58,870 nucleotides of DNA from NCBI GenBank assembly GCA_018882935.1, contig VERA01000007.1:1-58870 (forward strand), read 5' to 3'. The DNA comes from Burkholderiaceae bacterium (GTDB taxonomy: Bacteria; Pseudomonadota; Gammaproteobacteria; Burkholderiales; Burkholderiaceae_D). This document shows positions 8,674 through 16,528 of the stretch, in pieces (within the stretch, counting starts at the first letter, position 1; every line of letters starts with the position of its first letter). The notes beneath the pieces are model-generated. The model did no database searches, had not been told where the DNA came from, and worked only from the letters and a program-made list of their open reading frames with translations. Position numbers and translations under genes: made by a program.

Positions 8674-10728
8674 GTGTGTCAATTGAGTGATTGCATTTTG
8701 TCAGTAGCGCTCGATGCCCCGCTGGACACCACCTTTGATTACCTGTGGCTTGCCCCATCGCCCGACGACCCTGTGCCCGAGCCGGGTCAACTGGTGCTGG
8801 TGCCGTTTGGCAGACGCAAGGTCGTCGGCATGGTGGTCGGCACGAAAAAAGATAGCGAGATCGAGCCCAACAAGTTGCGCGGGGTCATACAGGTCAGGTC
8901 GCAATTACCCGCGCTGAATCAGCAGTGGCTGGCGCTGTGCCGTTTCGCCGCTGAGTACTACCAGCGCCCGCTTGGGGAGATCGCGCTGCCGTGTTTACCT
9001 AAAGGCATGCGCACCGAGAGCACGGTGGCGCTGGACCGTGCCTTGAAAAAATTGACGTCCAGCCACCCCGCTCGCGAGGTGGCTGATCGCGCTCCTGCGC
9101 CACAGCTGAACCCCGAGCAGCAACAGGCGGTGGCGTCGATTATCAGCGCCGTTGGCTACCAGGCGCACTTGCTGTTTGGTGTTACCGGCAGCGGCAAGAC
9201 GGAGGTTTACCTGCATGCCACGGAGCTGCTCCTGCAGCGCGAGCGTGAGGCGGGATATCCGGCGCAGGTCTTGATTCTGGTGCCTGAAATCAATCTCACA
9301 CCGCAGCTTGAGGCAAGTGTGAAGGCGCGCTTCCCAACGCTGCAAGTAGTGAGCTTGCATAGCCAATTGGCAGAGGGCGAGCGGCTGCGTCACTGGCTAT
9401 CTGCCCACATCGGTAAGGCCGACATCGTATTGGGTACCCGGCTTGCCGTGCTGGCCTCGCTGCCGCATTTGAAAATGATCATCATTGATGAGGAGCACGA
9501 CACCTCTTACAAGCAGCAAGAGGGGCTGCGATATTCCGCGCGTGATCTGGCAGTGTGGCGCGCGCATCAGCAGCAGATACCGGTTGTGCTTGGCTCGGCC
9601 ACACCGTCCGCAGAGAGCTGGCTACACGGAGCGAGCGGGAGGTATCAGCGGCTGCGGCTTACCCAACGCGCGGCGGCGAATGCGCAGCTACCGACGGTAC
9701 GCTTGATCGATACCGAGATCGATAAAGCTAGCGATGGTTTTTCCAAGCCCATGCTCGATGCGCTACGCGCACGGCTCGAACGTGGCGAGCAATCGCTCTT
9801 GTTTTTGAATCGACGTGGCTATGCGCCGGTGATGCAATGCGAGGCTTGCGGCTGGATCAGTAACTGCCGGCGCTGCACAGCCTTCATGGTGCTGCACAAA
9901 CCTGAGCGACGTTTGCGCTGCCATCACTGCAGCCTCGAGCTTCGCATTCCATCCGCCTGCCCGACGTGCGGCAATGTTGACGTGCAGCCGCTCGGGCGTG
10001 GAACGCAAAGGGTCGAGGAGTACTTGCAGCAAGCCTTTCCTGGCGCGCGCGTGTTGCGCATCGATGCCGACTCGACCCGACGCAAGGGCAGCGCGCAAGC
10101 CGCTTTCGAGGCCGTACACCGCGGCGATGTTGATATCTTGCTGGGCACACAAATGGTCGCCAAAGGCCATGACTTCCAGCGCCTGACCCTGGTGGGCGTG
10201 ATCAATCCCGACACCGCTTTGTTCTCACAAGATTACCGCGCCGGAGAGCGTTTATTTGCGCAGCTCATGCAGGTGGCAGGCCGCGCAGGGCGCGCCGCAC
10301 TGACTCACAGTGACGCCACACGTTCAGAGGTGTTGATACAAACGCGCTACCCCTCGCATCCTTTGTACCGTGCATTACTCGCGCATGACTATCCCGGTTT
10401 TGCAGATGCGATGCTGGCCGAGCGCCAGGCGGCGCATCTGCCACCGTACTCATTTCAGGCGCTGCTGCGCGCAGAGTCGAAAAGTCTGGCGCTAGCGCTA
10501 AGCTTCCTGACACAGGCGCGTGAGCTCATGCCGCACCCCGGCATCAGCATGAATGACCCGGTGCCCATGACAGTAACCAAGGTGGCTGGCATCGAGCGAG
10601 CGCAACTCCTGCTTGAATCATCATCCCGCGCGCAACTACAGTCGTTTTTGAAACCATGGATGCAGGCGCTGCGGGCGATCAAAACACGGGTTGGCTGGAC
10701 CTTGGAAGTTGACCCAATCGACATCTGA
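8674..10728 (+). CDS. priA: Primosomal helicase PriA
   Basis: An SF2 3'-5' helicase that reloads the replisome at stalled forks. It has an N-terminal 3'-DNA-binding part (LDTTFDYL near the start), Walker A GVTGSGKT (169-176), DEEH (272-275), a cluster of eight cysteines (389, 392, 398, 401, 416, 419, 429, 432) for two zinc ions, and the motif GTQMVAKGHDF. The start is uncertain: no ATG fits, so I use GTG at 8674 (684 aa). TTG at 8683, or TTG at 8593 giving 711 aa, are possible. The box-rich region upstream would place its promoter inside the origin candidate. Confidence 0.93.
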   Translation: MCQLSDCILSVALDAPLDTTFDYLWLAPSPDDPVPEPGQLVLVPFGRRKVVGMVVGTKKDSEIEPNKLRGVIQVRSQLPALNQQWLALCRFAAEYYQRPLGEIALPCLPKGMRTESTVALDRALKKLTSSHPAREVADRAPAPQLNPEQQQAVASIISAVGYQAHLLFGVTGSGKTEVYLHATELLLQREREAGYPAQVLILVPEINLTPQLEASVKARFPTLQVVSLHSQLAEGERLRHWLSAHIGKADIVLGTRLAVLASLPHLKMIIIDEEHDTSYKQQEGLRYSARDLAVWRAHQQQIPVVLGSATPSAESWLHGASGRYQRLRLTQRAAANAQLPTVRLIDTEIDKASDGFSKPMLDALRARLERGEQSLLFLNRRGYAPVMQCEACGWISNCRRCTAFMVLHKPERRLRCHHCSLELRIPSACPTCGNVDVQPLGRGTQRVEEYLQQAFPGARVLRIDADSTRRKGSAQAAFEAVHRGDVDILLGTQMVAKGHDFQRLTLVGVINPDTALFSQDYRAGERLFAQLMQVAGRAGRAALTHSDATRSEVLIQTRYPSHPLYRALLAHDYPGFADAMLAERQAAHLPPYSFQALLRAESKSLALALSFLTQARELMPHPGISMNDPVPMTVTKVAGIERAQLLLESSSRAQLQSFLKPWMQALRAIKTRVGWTLEVDPIDI

Positions 10729-10803
10729 GGCCTTTGCCCGCCTGCCAGCGATGCGGTGCTTCGGGATGGTCTGCCAGCTTGGTTGAACGGCCTCGCTACC
10801 GAT

Positions 10804-11286
10804 TCATTGCATCGGCGCGTCAAGCCGGCCTTGTTGAGCGAGCTCGCGAATGACGCGAACCGTGTCGATGTCTGCCTCTTTGTAAGCCTCTCGCCGGAAG
10901 TCGTTATAAAACGAATCTTCGTCAGTTTCTTTGGCATCGTTGTGATCATCATATTCAAAGCGAACAAACAGTGCGCCCGGCTGCGGCTCCTCGATCTTCA
11001 TGATCAAATCAGAGGCCGGAATCGAGGCCTGCTGAGGAACGTGATAATGCACCCGTTGCTGGGGCGTGAACGTGACCTGATCGTGGATAAGCAGCGAACC
11101 GAAATGAAGGGTGCGACTTAATTCATCGGCAGACCGTGCCGTAATCTCGCAATCATCAAGACCCAGCACGAACAGCGTTGGCTTCTCGGCGCGCAGCACC
11201 AGCCCATGCCACAGTTGCTCGCGTGTGATCATCATCACAAGCGGGTTATCCGGCATATTGATTTCTACGAGATGATTAAATTTCAT
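10804..11286 (-). CDS. DUF1857 / SRPBCC-fold protein
   Basis: A 160-aa soluble protein with no signal peptide. The N-terminal pattern KFNHLVEIN, then TREQLWHGLVLRAEKP and LGLDDCEI, is typical of DUF1857 (AtaL-like members of the SRPBCC ligand-binding superfamily). It ends with an acidic then basic helical tail. The ligand and role are unknown. It is transcribed divergently from rep and stands alone, so context gives no hint of function. Confidence 0.75.
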   Translation of the reverse strand: MKFNHLVEINMPDNPLVMMITREQLWHGLVLRAEKPTLFVLGLDDCEITARSADELSRTLHFGSLLIHDQVTFTPQQRVHYHVPQQASIPASDLIMKIEEPQPGALFVRFEYDDHNDAKETDEDSFYNDFRREAYKEADIDTVRVIRELAQQGRLDAPMQ

Positions 11287-11409
11287 TCATGCTGATGCGC
11301 GTCCTGATTGCTTGACTTTACCATGCAAGGCAGACTGCTTCGCGGTCATCGCGCGCGGCAGAATTCGATACAATGACGCGCTCTCCTTTATTTCCCACCT
11401 CGTCGCTTC

Positions 11410-13461
11410 ATGTCCACTGGTTTGAATCCGCAACAGCATGCCGCTGTCACGCATGTGGAAGGCCCTTGTCTGGTGCTGGCAGGCGCTGGTTCGGGCAAGA
11501 CCCGCGTCATCACAGCAAAGATCGCGCACCTGATTGAGCACTGCGGCTACGCACCAAAAAATATCGCCGCGCTCACATTCACCAACAAAGCGGCGCTGGA
11601 AATGCGCGAGCGGGTCGCAAAATTGTTGGGCGAGCCCGCGCTGGCCAAGCAGCTCACCGTATCGACATTTCACTCGCTGGGGGTTCAGATTTTGCGTCGT
11701 GAAGCAAGCTCGGTTGGGCTGAAAGAGCGCTTCTCGATCATGGACAGCGATGATTGCTTCGCGATTCTTCAAGACCTGGCGGCAAGCACCGACAAGGCCG
11801 TGATACGTCGTCTGCAGCATCAGATATCGCTGTGGAAGAACGCCCTATGCCCGCCGGATCAGGCGCTGACTCAGGCGCAAGATGAGCAACAAGCACAAGC
11901 TGCACGGGTGTATCGCAGTTATGTGGCGACATTGACGAGTTACCAATCAGTAGACTTCGACGATCTGATTCGATTACCTGTCGAGTTGTTTCGCGCGAAT
12001 GCTGAGGCGCGCGATCGTTGGCAGCGTCGGCTGCGCTACTTGCTGATCGATGAATACCAAGACACCAACACTTGCCAGTACGAGCTGATCAAATTACTTG
12101 TGACCGGCATTGGCAAGAAGCCGATGTTTACTGCCGTTGGTGACGATGACCAGGCAATTTACGCATGGCGCGGCGCGACCATTGATAACCTCAACAACTT
12201 GCAGCAAGATTTCCCGGAGCTGAAGCTAATCAAGCTTGAGCAGAACTACCGATCCAGCAACCGAATACTACGCGCAGCTAATGCCGTCATTGGTAACAAT
12301 CCCAAAGTATTCGACAAATCGCTGTGGTCAGAGCACGGCATGGGTGACCAGATTCAAGTGATCGCGATGGATGACGAAGAGTCCGAGGCGAATCAGGTCG
12401 CGGTTTTGCTGTCAGCACATAAATTTGACAGGCGCGCGCGGTATTCCGATTACGCTATTCTTTATCGCGGTAACCACCAGTCACGCGTGCTTGAGAAGGC
12501 GCTACGACGTGAGCGAATTCCGTATGTCATGTCAGGTGGCCAGAGCTTTTTCGATCGCGCAGAGATCAAGGATATCGTCGCCTACCTGCGCCTGATTGCC
12601 AATGGCGATGATGATCCTGCTTTTATCCGTGCTGTGACCACGCCACGTCGTGGTGTGGGGCAGGCTACGCTTGAAGTGCTTGGTGAGTTTTCGCGGCAGT
12701 GGAATTGCTCATTATTCGAGGCGGCCTATAAAGGCGGACTTGAGGCGCGCTTGAGCGAACGCCAATTGAATCCGCTGCGTGAGTTCTGCGATTTCATACA
12801 ACAGCTGGAGGCGCGTGCGATGCGCGCAGATCAGGTTAGCGGTGGTGATCATGCCGGCGCCGTGCTTGATGACATGATGAAGGCGATCGATTACGAGCAG
12901 TATCTGTATAACGCTTTTGATGACAAGCAGGCACAAGAGAAATGGCAGAACGTGCTTGATTTCACCGGCTGGTTGAAAGAAAAAAGTCGCGGCGGCGTGC
13001 AGGACATACCGGAAGAGAAATCCCTGCTCGAGCTGACCCAAATGGTCGCGCTGATGAGCATGCTGGAAGGGCGTGATGAGGCGCCAGACGCAGTGCGTTT
13101 ATCTACTTTGCATGCAGCGAAAGGCTTGGAGTTTGGTCACGTGTTCATGGTCGGCGTGGAGGAAGGCATCTTGCCGCACAAGGGTGACCCGGACGCGCCA
13201 CCCGATTCATTTGCGCAGCGTATTGAGGAGGAGCGCCGATTAATGTATGTCGGCATCACACGGGCACAGCGCAGTCTGACGGTCACCTGGTGCAAACAGC
13301 GTAAACGTGCACGTGATAATGCAGCGTGCGAACCTTCTCGCTTTATCCAAGAGATGCAACTCGCTGAGGGTAATGTGCCGCTGCCCGAGGAAGCGCCGAT
13401 GACCCCCCAAGATCGGCTTGCCAATCTGAAAGCGCTCCTGCAAACCCCAAAAGCGGCGTAA
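11410..13461 (+). CDS. rep: ATP-dependent DNA helicase Rep
   Basis: A UvrD-like SF1A helicase of 683 aa (E. coli Rep is 673) that helps forks pass protein roadblocks. The Q-motif NPQQ is at 6-9, Walker A AGAGSGKT at 24-31, motif Ia LTFTNKAA near 55, motif II DEYQDTN at 214-220, GDDDQAIYAWRGA soon after, and the C-terminal TLHAAKGLEF and GITRAQ motifs. Length and sequence flavour fit Rep better than UvrD, which is normally over 720 aa. Two very small genes follow with no gap. Confidence 0.9.
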   Translation: MSTGLNPQQHAAVTHVEGPCLVLAGAGSGKTRVITAKIAHLIEHCGYAPKNIAALTFTNKAALEMRERVAKLLGEPALAKQLTVSTFHSLGVQILRREASSVGLKERFSIMDSDDCFAILQDLAASTDKAVIRRLQHQISLWKNALCPPDQALTQAQDEQQAQAARVYRSYVATLTSYQSVDFDDLIRLPVELFRANAEARDRWQRRLRYLLIDEYQDTNTCQYELIKLLVTGIGKKPMFTAVGDDDQAIYAWRGATIDNLNNLQQDFPELKLIKLEQNYRSSNRILRAANAVIGNNPKVFDKSLWSEHGMGDQIQVIAMDDEESEANQVAVLLSAHKFDRRARYSDYAILYRGNHQSRVLEKALRRERIPYVMSGGQSFFDRAEIKDIVAYLRLIANGDDDPAFIRAVTTPRRGVGQATLEVLGEFSRQWNCSLFEAAYKGGLEARLSERQLNPLREFCDFIQQLEARAMRADQVSGGDHAGAVLDDMMKAIDYEQYLYNAFDDKQAQEKWQNVLDFTGWLKEKSRGGVQDIPEEKSLLELTQMVALMSMLEGRDEAPDAVRLSTLHAAKGLEFGHVFMVGVEEGILPHKGDPDAPPDSFAQRIEEERRLMYVGITRAQRSLTVTWCKQRKRARDNAACEPSRFIQEMQLAEGNVPLPEEAPMTPQDRLANLKALLQTPKAA

Positions 13462-13629
13462 ATGGCTCAGCAGCGCGCCCGCTCCGGCTTTCGCAATCCC
13501 CATGATTTGCCGGTCAAGACCTGTGTCAGCTGCGGACGTCCGTTCACCTGGCGCAAAAAATGGGCAGCAAACTGGGCCGAGGTGAAATACTGCTCGGATG
13601 CCTGCCGCGGAAAATCAAAAACGCCATGA
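13462..13629 (+). CDS. DUF2256 small zinc-finger-like protein
   Basis: A 55-aa protein whose ATG follows the rep stop directly. It contains CVSCGRPFTWRKKW, then a tryptophan and KYCSDAC, the conserved DUF2256 pattern of two Cys-x2/3-Cys pairs around a Trp-rich core. It probably binds zinc. The function is unknown. Its stop codon overlaps the next start (ATGA), so the two small genes are probably translated together. Confidence 0.82.
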   Translation: MAQQRARSGFRNPHDLPVKTCVSCGRPFTWRKKWAANWAEVKYCSDACRGKSKTP

Positions 13630-13955
13630 TCAATGAAAACATTCTTGCATCACTGCGCAAAGAGATTAACGAGCAGACAGCGCAGATGCGCTGGGTCGAG
13701 CTTGAACGTTTCTTTGCCAGTGGCACCGTTATTTGGGTTGCTGGCGAGCTCGATCTGATTGACGTAGGCGCCCGCATCGCTGCGGATGACAAAGACAGCA
13801 TCCTTGGCTGGATGAATGCCGGGCTGGTGAAAAAAGTCACGGATGAGCAGGCCAGTAGCTGGCACCAACGAGATGCCGTGCTGTGGACCGCCGTAGTGAA
13901 GCCCTGGATACTGGTACAGCACGAACGGCAGATGCCGTCGCCGACGACACAGTAA
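13626..13955 (+). CDS. DUF2288 family protein
   Basis: A 109-aa soluble protein starting at the ATGA that overlaps the DUF2256 stop. The WVELERFFASGTVIWV segment and the C-terminal LWTAVVKPWILVQ are typical of DUF2288. No catalytic motif is visible and the function is unknown. A longer reading from 13560 would overlap DUF2256 completely and is not needed. Confidence 0.8.
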   Translation: MINENILASLRKEINEQTAQMRWVELERFFASGTVIWVAGELDLIDVGARIAADDKDSILGWMNAGLVKKVTDEQASSWHQRDAVLWTAVVKPWILVQHERQMPSPTTQ

Positions 13956-13967
13956 GCAGCAAGATTA

Positions 13968-14019
13968 GCCAAACTATTGGCGCTCTCCGCTCCTAAGCTA
14001 TTGGCTCTCTCCGCTCCTT
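13968..14019 (-). repeat. Degenerate partial copies of the left end of the tRNA-associated element
   Basis: Read on the minus strand, the start of the 82-bp element (GGAGAGAGCCAATAG) recurs here twice, once exact and once with a changed base (GAGAGCGCCAATAG), each preceded by AGGAGCG. They lie just beyond the duplicated tRNA-Asp 3' end. The stretch looks like the remains of earlier insertions or duplications at the same site. No gene is seen here. Confidence 0.6.
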
Positions 14020-14078
14020 AGAAACAACGATGCCCACACATGGTGGGCATCGAAACTTGGCGGAGCGGACGGGGCTCG
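14020..14078 (-). repeat. Displaced duplicate of tRNA-Asp 3' end plus its terminator
   Basis: These 59 bases are identical to 14166-14224, 146 bp away. On the minus strand the copy starts in the T-loop, runs through the acceptor end CCGCTCCGCCA and includes the whole downstream terminator hairpin. There is no 5' half of a tRNA, so it is not a functional tRNA. Together with 14166-14224 it brackets the 82-bp element. Confidence 0.85.
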
Positions 14079-14157
14079 CCCACATCCCGCGGGCCGCGGA
14101 TTCGCTTGCAAGCGAATCCCTTCGATCCCCGTCGAGAGCCAAACTATTGGCTCTCTC
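14076..14157 (-). mobile_element. 82-bp tRNA-associated element, copy A (tRNA-Asp)
   Basis: Identical over all 82 bases to 16417-16498 in the opposite orientation. In element orientation it has three inverted repeats: GAGAGCCAA-N4-TTGGCTCTC, a 22-bp perfect palindrome centred on GCTTGCAAGC, and CCGCG-N3-CGCGG. It also carries GGGGATCGAA, the reverse of a tRNA T-arm. Its end (GGGCGA) merges with the T-loop sequence of the duplicated tRNA end. It encodes no protein. Mobility is inferred from identical copies at two tRNA 3' ends. Confidence 0.6.
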
Positions 14158-14164
14158 CGCTTCT

Positions 14165-14198
14165 CAGAAACAACGATGCCCACACATGGTGGGCATCG
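14165..14198 (-). terminator. Terminator of tRNA-Asp
   Basis: A 10-bp perfect stem CGATGCCCAC / GTGGGCATCG with a 5-base loop (14174-14198) lies 5 bp after the tRNA-Asp CCA on the minus strand and is followed by TTGTTTCT. An identical hairpin is present in the duplicate at 14028-14052. Confidence 0.75.
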
Positions 14199-14224
14199 AA
14201 ACTTGGCGGAGCGGACGGGGCTCG
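14166..14224 (-). repeat. tRNA-Asp 3' end and terminator, functional-side copy of the direct repeat
   Basis: The partner of 14020-14078, identical over 59 bases. This copy is continuous with the intact tRNA-Asp body. The similarity extends about 22 bases further towards 14144 with a few mismatches, because both copies also adjoin the beginning of the 82-bp element. Confidence 0.85.
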
Positions 14225-14280
14225 AACCCGCGACCCCCGGCGTGACAGGCCGGTATTCTAACCAACTGAACTACCGCTCC
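14204..14280 (-). tRNA. tRNA-Asp (GTC)
   Basis: A 77-nt cloverleaf with encoded CCA. The acceptor stem GGAGCGG pairs with CCGCTCC, the anticodon loop reads CTGTCAC with GTC, and the T-arm is GGTTCGAGCC. It is transcribed on the minus strand and followed by a hairpin terminator. Its 3' part is duplicated 146 bp downstream beyond the 82-bp element. Confidence 0.95.
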
Positions 14281-14448
14281 AATCGAGTGCATGCAGCACG
14301 CGAAAGTTGCGGATTGTACCCAAGCACCGGTGCAGTGTCGAGCGAATCAGCGCAGTGCCGGTTTGATGCAGATTCCAAGAAGCTTACTGCTGATCCCAAG
14401 CGACCTTGATTTGTCTGGTGTCGAAGTTAAACTGAGCGGTGTTGTTGC

Positions 14449-14477
14449 TTGAGTAACTGACCAGGTTTTTGTATAAC
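14449..14477 (+). promoter_or_regulatory. Likely sigma-70 promoter of the DUF883 gene
   Basis: TTGAGT (14449-14454), a 17-bp spacer and TATAAC (14472-14477) lie 55 bases before the ATG at 14532. A 12-bp palindrome CGCTTGCAAGCG follows at 14483-14494; the same 12 bases form the core of the tRNA-associated element. Confidence 0.5.
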
Positions 14478-14531
14478 CATCGCGCTTGCAAGCGTATGAT
14501 CATCAGCCTGTTTCCTTCAAGGAGAATACCG

Positions 14532-14834
14532 ATGTCCGATTCCACTATCACGACCGCTCGCAATGATTTGAAATCGCTGGTGCGCGATGCGCAAGCCTTG
14601 TTTGACGAGGCAACTGCCGCTGGCGGTGCCAAGGCTGAAGAGCTACGCTCCAAGGGCATGAAGATGCTGGATCATGCGATCACGCGTGCGCATGATATGC
14701 AAGAAGCCGCTGTACGAAAGGGGAAAAAAATTGCGCACGATACCGACGAATATGTACACGAGCACCCGTGGCGCGCAATCGGTATTGCGGCCGGTGTCGG
14801 TCTGGTGGTCGGCATGTTAATCGCGCGGCGCTAA
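14532..14834 (+). CDS. DUF883 membrane-anchored protein (YqjD/ElaB-like)
   Basis: A 100-aa protein with a long charged, probably helical N-terminal region and a C-terminal hydrophobic anchor (about residues 78-98, ending in basic residues). This is the YqjD/ElaB layout; in E. coli these inner-membrane proteins associate with ribosomes in stationary phase. The ATG at 14532 has AAGGAG seven bases upstream. It is first in a three-gene set (YqjD-, YqjE-, YqjK-like), the same order as in E. coli. Confidence 0.82.
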   Translation: MSDSTITTARNDLKSLVRDAQALFDEATAAGGAKAEELRSKGMKMLDHAITRAHDMQEAAVRKGKKIAHDTDEYVHEHPWRAIGIAAGVGLVVGMLIARR

Positions 14835-14837
14835 GCA

Positions 14838-15248
14838 ATGAACGCATCGGCCTCGCCGCCCGGCGGCCTTGCCTCAAGCGCGGGCACCATATTTAGCAGC
14901 GTATTGAAGTTGATTAGTGTGCGACTGTCGATGGCGATGCTGGAACTTGCCGATGCGCGCGACGCGGTATTTCGAGTGCTGCTGCTGGCAGCGTTATCGG
15001 TGCTGGTTGGCGCGTTCGCTTTGCTCAGCTTTTCGGCGTTGATCGTCGCACTCATGTGGGATGCGCTCGGTTGGCGAATTTTATTGATACTGTTTGTTGC
15101 TTATTCAGCGCTGGCGCTGGGTATGCTGTGGAAAGCGCGCGGCATCATCATGAGCGGTCAAATCGGATTACCCATGACGCTAGCTGAGTTGCGAAAAGAT
15201 CGTGATGCCTTATCCGGCGCAGATCATGATTCGGAGCGCAACCCATGA
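14838..15248 (+). CDS. YqjE-like phage-holin-superfamily membrane protein
   Basis: A 136-aa protein with an amphipathic N-terminal part and two strong membrane segments (about 45-72 and 77-100), then a short cytoplasmic tail. This is the DUF1469/YqjE pattern, placed in a holin-like superfamily without evidence of lysis function. It starts 3 bp after the DUF883 gene and overlaps the next gene by 4 bp (ATGA). Confidence 0.78.
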   Translation: MNASASPPGGLASSAGTIFSSVLKLISVRLSMAMLELADARDAVFRVLLLAALSVLVGAFALLSFSALIVALMWDALGWRILLILFVAYSALALGMLWKARGIIMSGQIGLPMTLAELRKDRDALSGADHDSERNP

Positions 15249-15547
15249 GCAGCACAGAACGAGAAGCGCGCCGCAAACTGCTGATGCTGCAAGGCGCGCT
15301 GTACCGCTTGGAGATTACTCAGGCGCGCGCTGCGCTGCATGACGCCGCCAAGCCGCGAGCCATGTTCGGGCAGGTGGTCGAACTCGTAAAATTTATGGTG
15401 GCGCACAAGCGGCTGTCGCTGCTTGCTTCCGCTGTTCCATGGATCTTGGGCAAAGGCCGCGGCCGCAGTTTGCTTCGACGCGCTTTTGTGGCGGCGGGCG
15501 CGGCAATTTTGGCTTGGTTATTTTTGCGCCGCCGCTCTCAATCCTGA
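15245..15547 (+). CDS. YqjK-like protein
   Basis: A 100-aa protein: an arginine-rich N-terminal region with LQGALYRLEI, a weakly hydrophobic middle and a C-terminal membrane segment (about 78-93) ending in RRRSQS. The place after YqjD- and YqjE-like genes identifies it as the third member of the set; sequence alone would be weak. The function is unknown. Confidence 0.65.
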   Translation: MSSTEREARRKLLMLQGALYRLEITQARAALHDAAKPRAMFGQVVELVKFMVAHKRLSLLASAVPWILGKGRGRSLLRRAFVAAGAAILAWLFLRRRSQS

Positions 15548-15620
15548 CCAACAAAGCCATGCCACGAAGTGGCGCTAGTTGGTTGCGGCGGCATCAGGTG
15601 CCGCCGACAATCGGGCAGGC

Positions 15621-16151
15621 TTACTTGGCTGCGGGCTCTTTGAACTTGGCGCCTGAAGCGTTCGCCAAGTACACCACGGCCCTCGCGACTTCAACATCAT
15701 CCAGGCTGGCATTACCGCCTTTGGCCGGCATACCGCGGATGCCCTTGATGGCATGCGATACCAGCGTGTCGTAGCCCTGAGCGATACGCGCGCCCCACGC
15801 GCCGCCATCGCCTTTCTTGGGCGCACCGGCAACACCCGCGCCATGGCAAGCTGCGCAAGCGGCGTTATAGACCTGTTCGCCCGTCTTTAGCGCCACTGCT
15901 CCGGCTGCAGCCACGGCGGTGGCTGCGCCCTCGGGCGCTTCCGGCATCGTGAAGCTGACGTCCGCCACCGGGCGAATGCGCTCGGCGATGGCTTCTGGCG
16001 ACTGTGACATCTCGTCTGCGCCTAGCTTGGAGGTGTTTCCAACAAAATTCACCAGCAGCAGGATGGTTACAATCGGGATAAGAAAAGACGCCACGATGAC
16101 AGCGATCAGTTGGTTCGGGGTCTTGATAGGCGATTCACTGTGGTCGCTCAT
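15621..16151 (-). CDS. Membrane-anchored cytochrome c (c5-like)
   Basis: A 176-aa protein with an uncleaved-looking N-terminal membrane helix (about 14-36), an Ala-rich linker and one haem-binding motif CAACH (99-103) with a likely axial methionine in RGMPAKGG (about 141). It probably faces the periplasm and carries electrons between respiratory complexes. The start follows GAGGAAATC. It is the only gene of this type here and is not in an operon. Confidence 0.85.
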   Translation of the reverse strand: MSDHSESPIKTPNQLIAVIVASFLIPIVTILLLVNFVGNTSKLGADEMSQSPEAIAERIRPVADVSFTMPEAPEGAATAVAAAGAVALKTGEQVYNAACAACHGAGVAGAPKKGDGGAWGARIAQGYDTLVSHAIKGIRGMPAKGGNASLDDVEVARAVVYLANASGAKFKEPAAK

Positions 16152-16297
16152 GATTTCCTCGTTGGGTGAAGGCGTAAAGCCGGCAGCAGCGGCAAAGCGC
16201 GAAATTATAGACGAATCGAGCGAATCGATTTGCTAGGGCAAGTGCTCTCGTGGACTGCCCGATTGAAAACCGGTATCCTTGCGCGCCTCCTCGCGAT

Positions 16298-16373
16298 GCG
16301 GCTGTAGCTCAGTGGATAGAGTATTGGCCTCCGAAGCCAAGGGTCGTGGGTTCGATCCCCGCCAGCCGCGCCA
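16298..16373 (+). tRNA. tRNA-Arg (CCG)
   Basis: A 76-nt cloverleaf with encoded CCA. The acceptor GCGGCTG pairs with CAGCCGC, the anticodon stem TTGGC/GCCAA holds the loop CTCCGAA, giving anticodon CCG, and the T-arm is GGGTTCGATCCCC. It reads the Arg codon CGG. The 3' end from the T-loop onward is repeated at 16496-16518. Confidence 0.95.
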
Positions 16374-16518
16374 GTGCCCCCAGCCTACTAACGATGAGGA
16401 TTGTCTTTAGCAGGAAGAGAGAGCCAATAGTTTGGCTCTCGACGGGGATCGAAGGGATTCGCTTGCAAGCGAATCCGCGGCCCGCGGGATGTGGGCGATC
16501 CCCGCCAGCCGCGCCAGT
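16353..16518 (+). repeat. Direct repeats of the tRNA-Arg 3' end bracketing a 143-bp micro-island
   Basis: The 23 bases from the T-loop of tRNA-Arg to just past CCA (16353-16375) recur exactly at 16496-16518, 143 bp away. Between them lie about 41 unique bases and the 82-bp element. The arrangement is the same as at tRNA-Asp, where the spacing is 146 bp. Confidence 0.85.
16417..16498 (+). mobile_element. 82-bp tRNA-associated element, copy B (tRNA-Arg)
   Basis: Identical to 14076-14157 over all 82 bases. It lies 43 bases after the intact tRNA-Arg and runs directly into the duplicate tRNA-Arg 3' end at the T-loop sequence CGA. It carries the same three inverted repeats and no reading frame of note. 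The hairpin GAGAGCCAA-N4-TTGGCTCTC at its start could also end transcription of the tRNA. Confidence 0.6.
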
Positions 16519-16528
16519 CCCCCGATTC

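Noticed and set aside
11287-11820. A 177-codon minus-strand frame overlapping the start of rep
   Set aside because: It lies mostly antisense to conserved helicase motifs and shows no family features.
14020-14078. A second tRNA-Asp gene
   Set aside because: Only the T-arm and acceptor 3' half are present; there is no D-arm or anticodon.
14020-14224. Repeat-spacer-repeat pattern that could suggest a CRISPR array
   Set aside because: Only two long repeats, which are tRNA 3' ends with a terminator, and the intervening DNA is itself repeated elsewhere; no cas genes.
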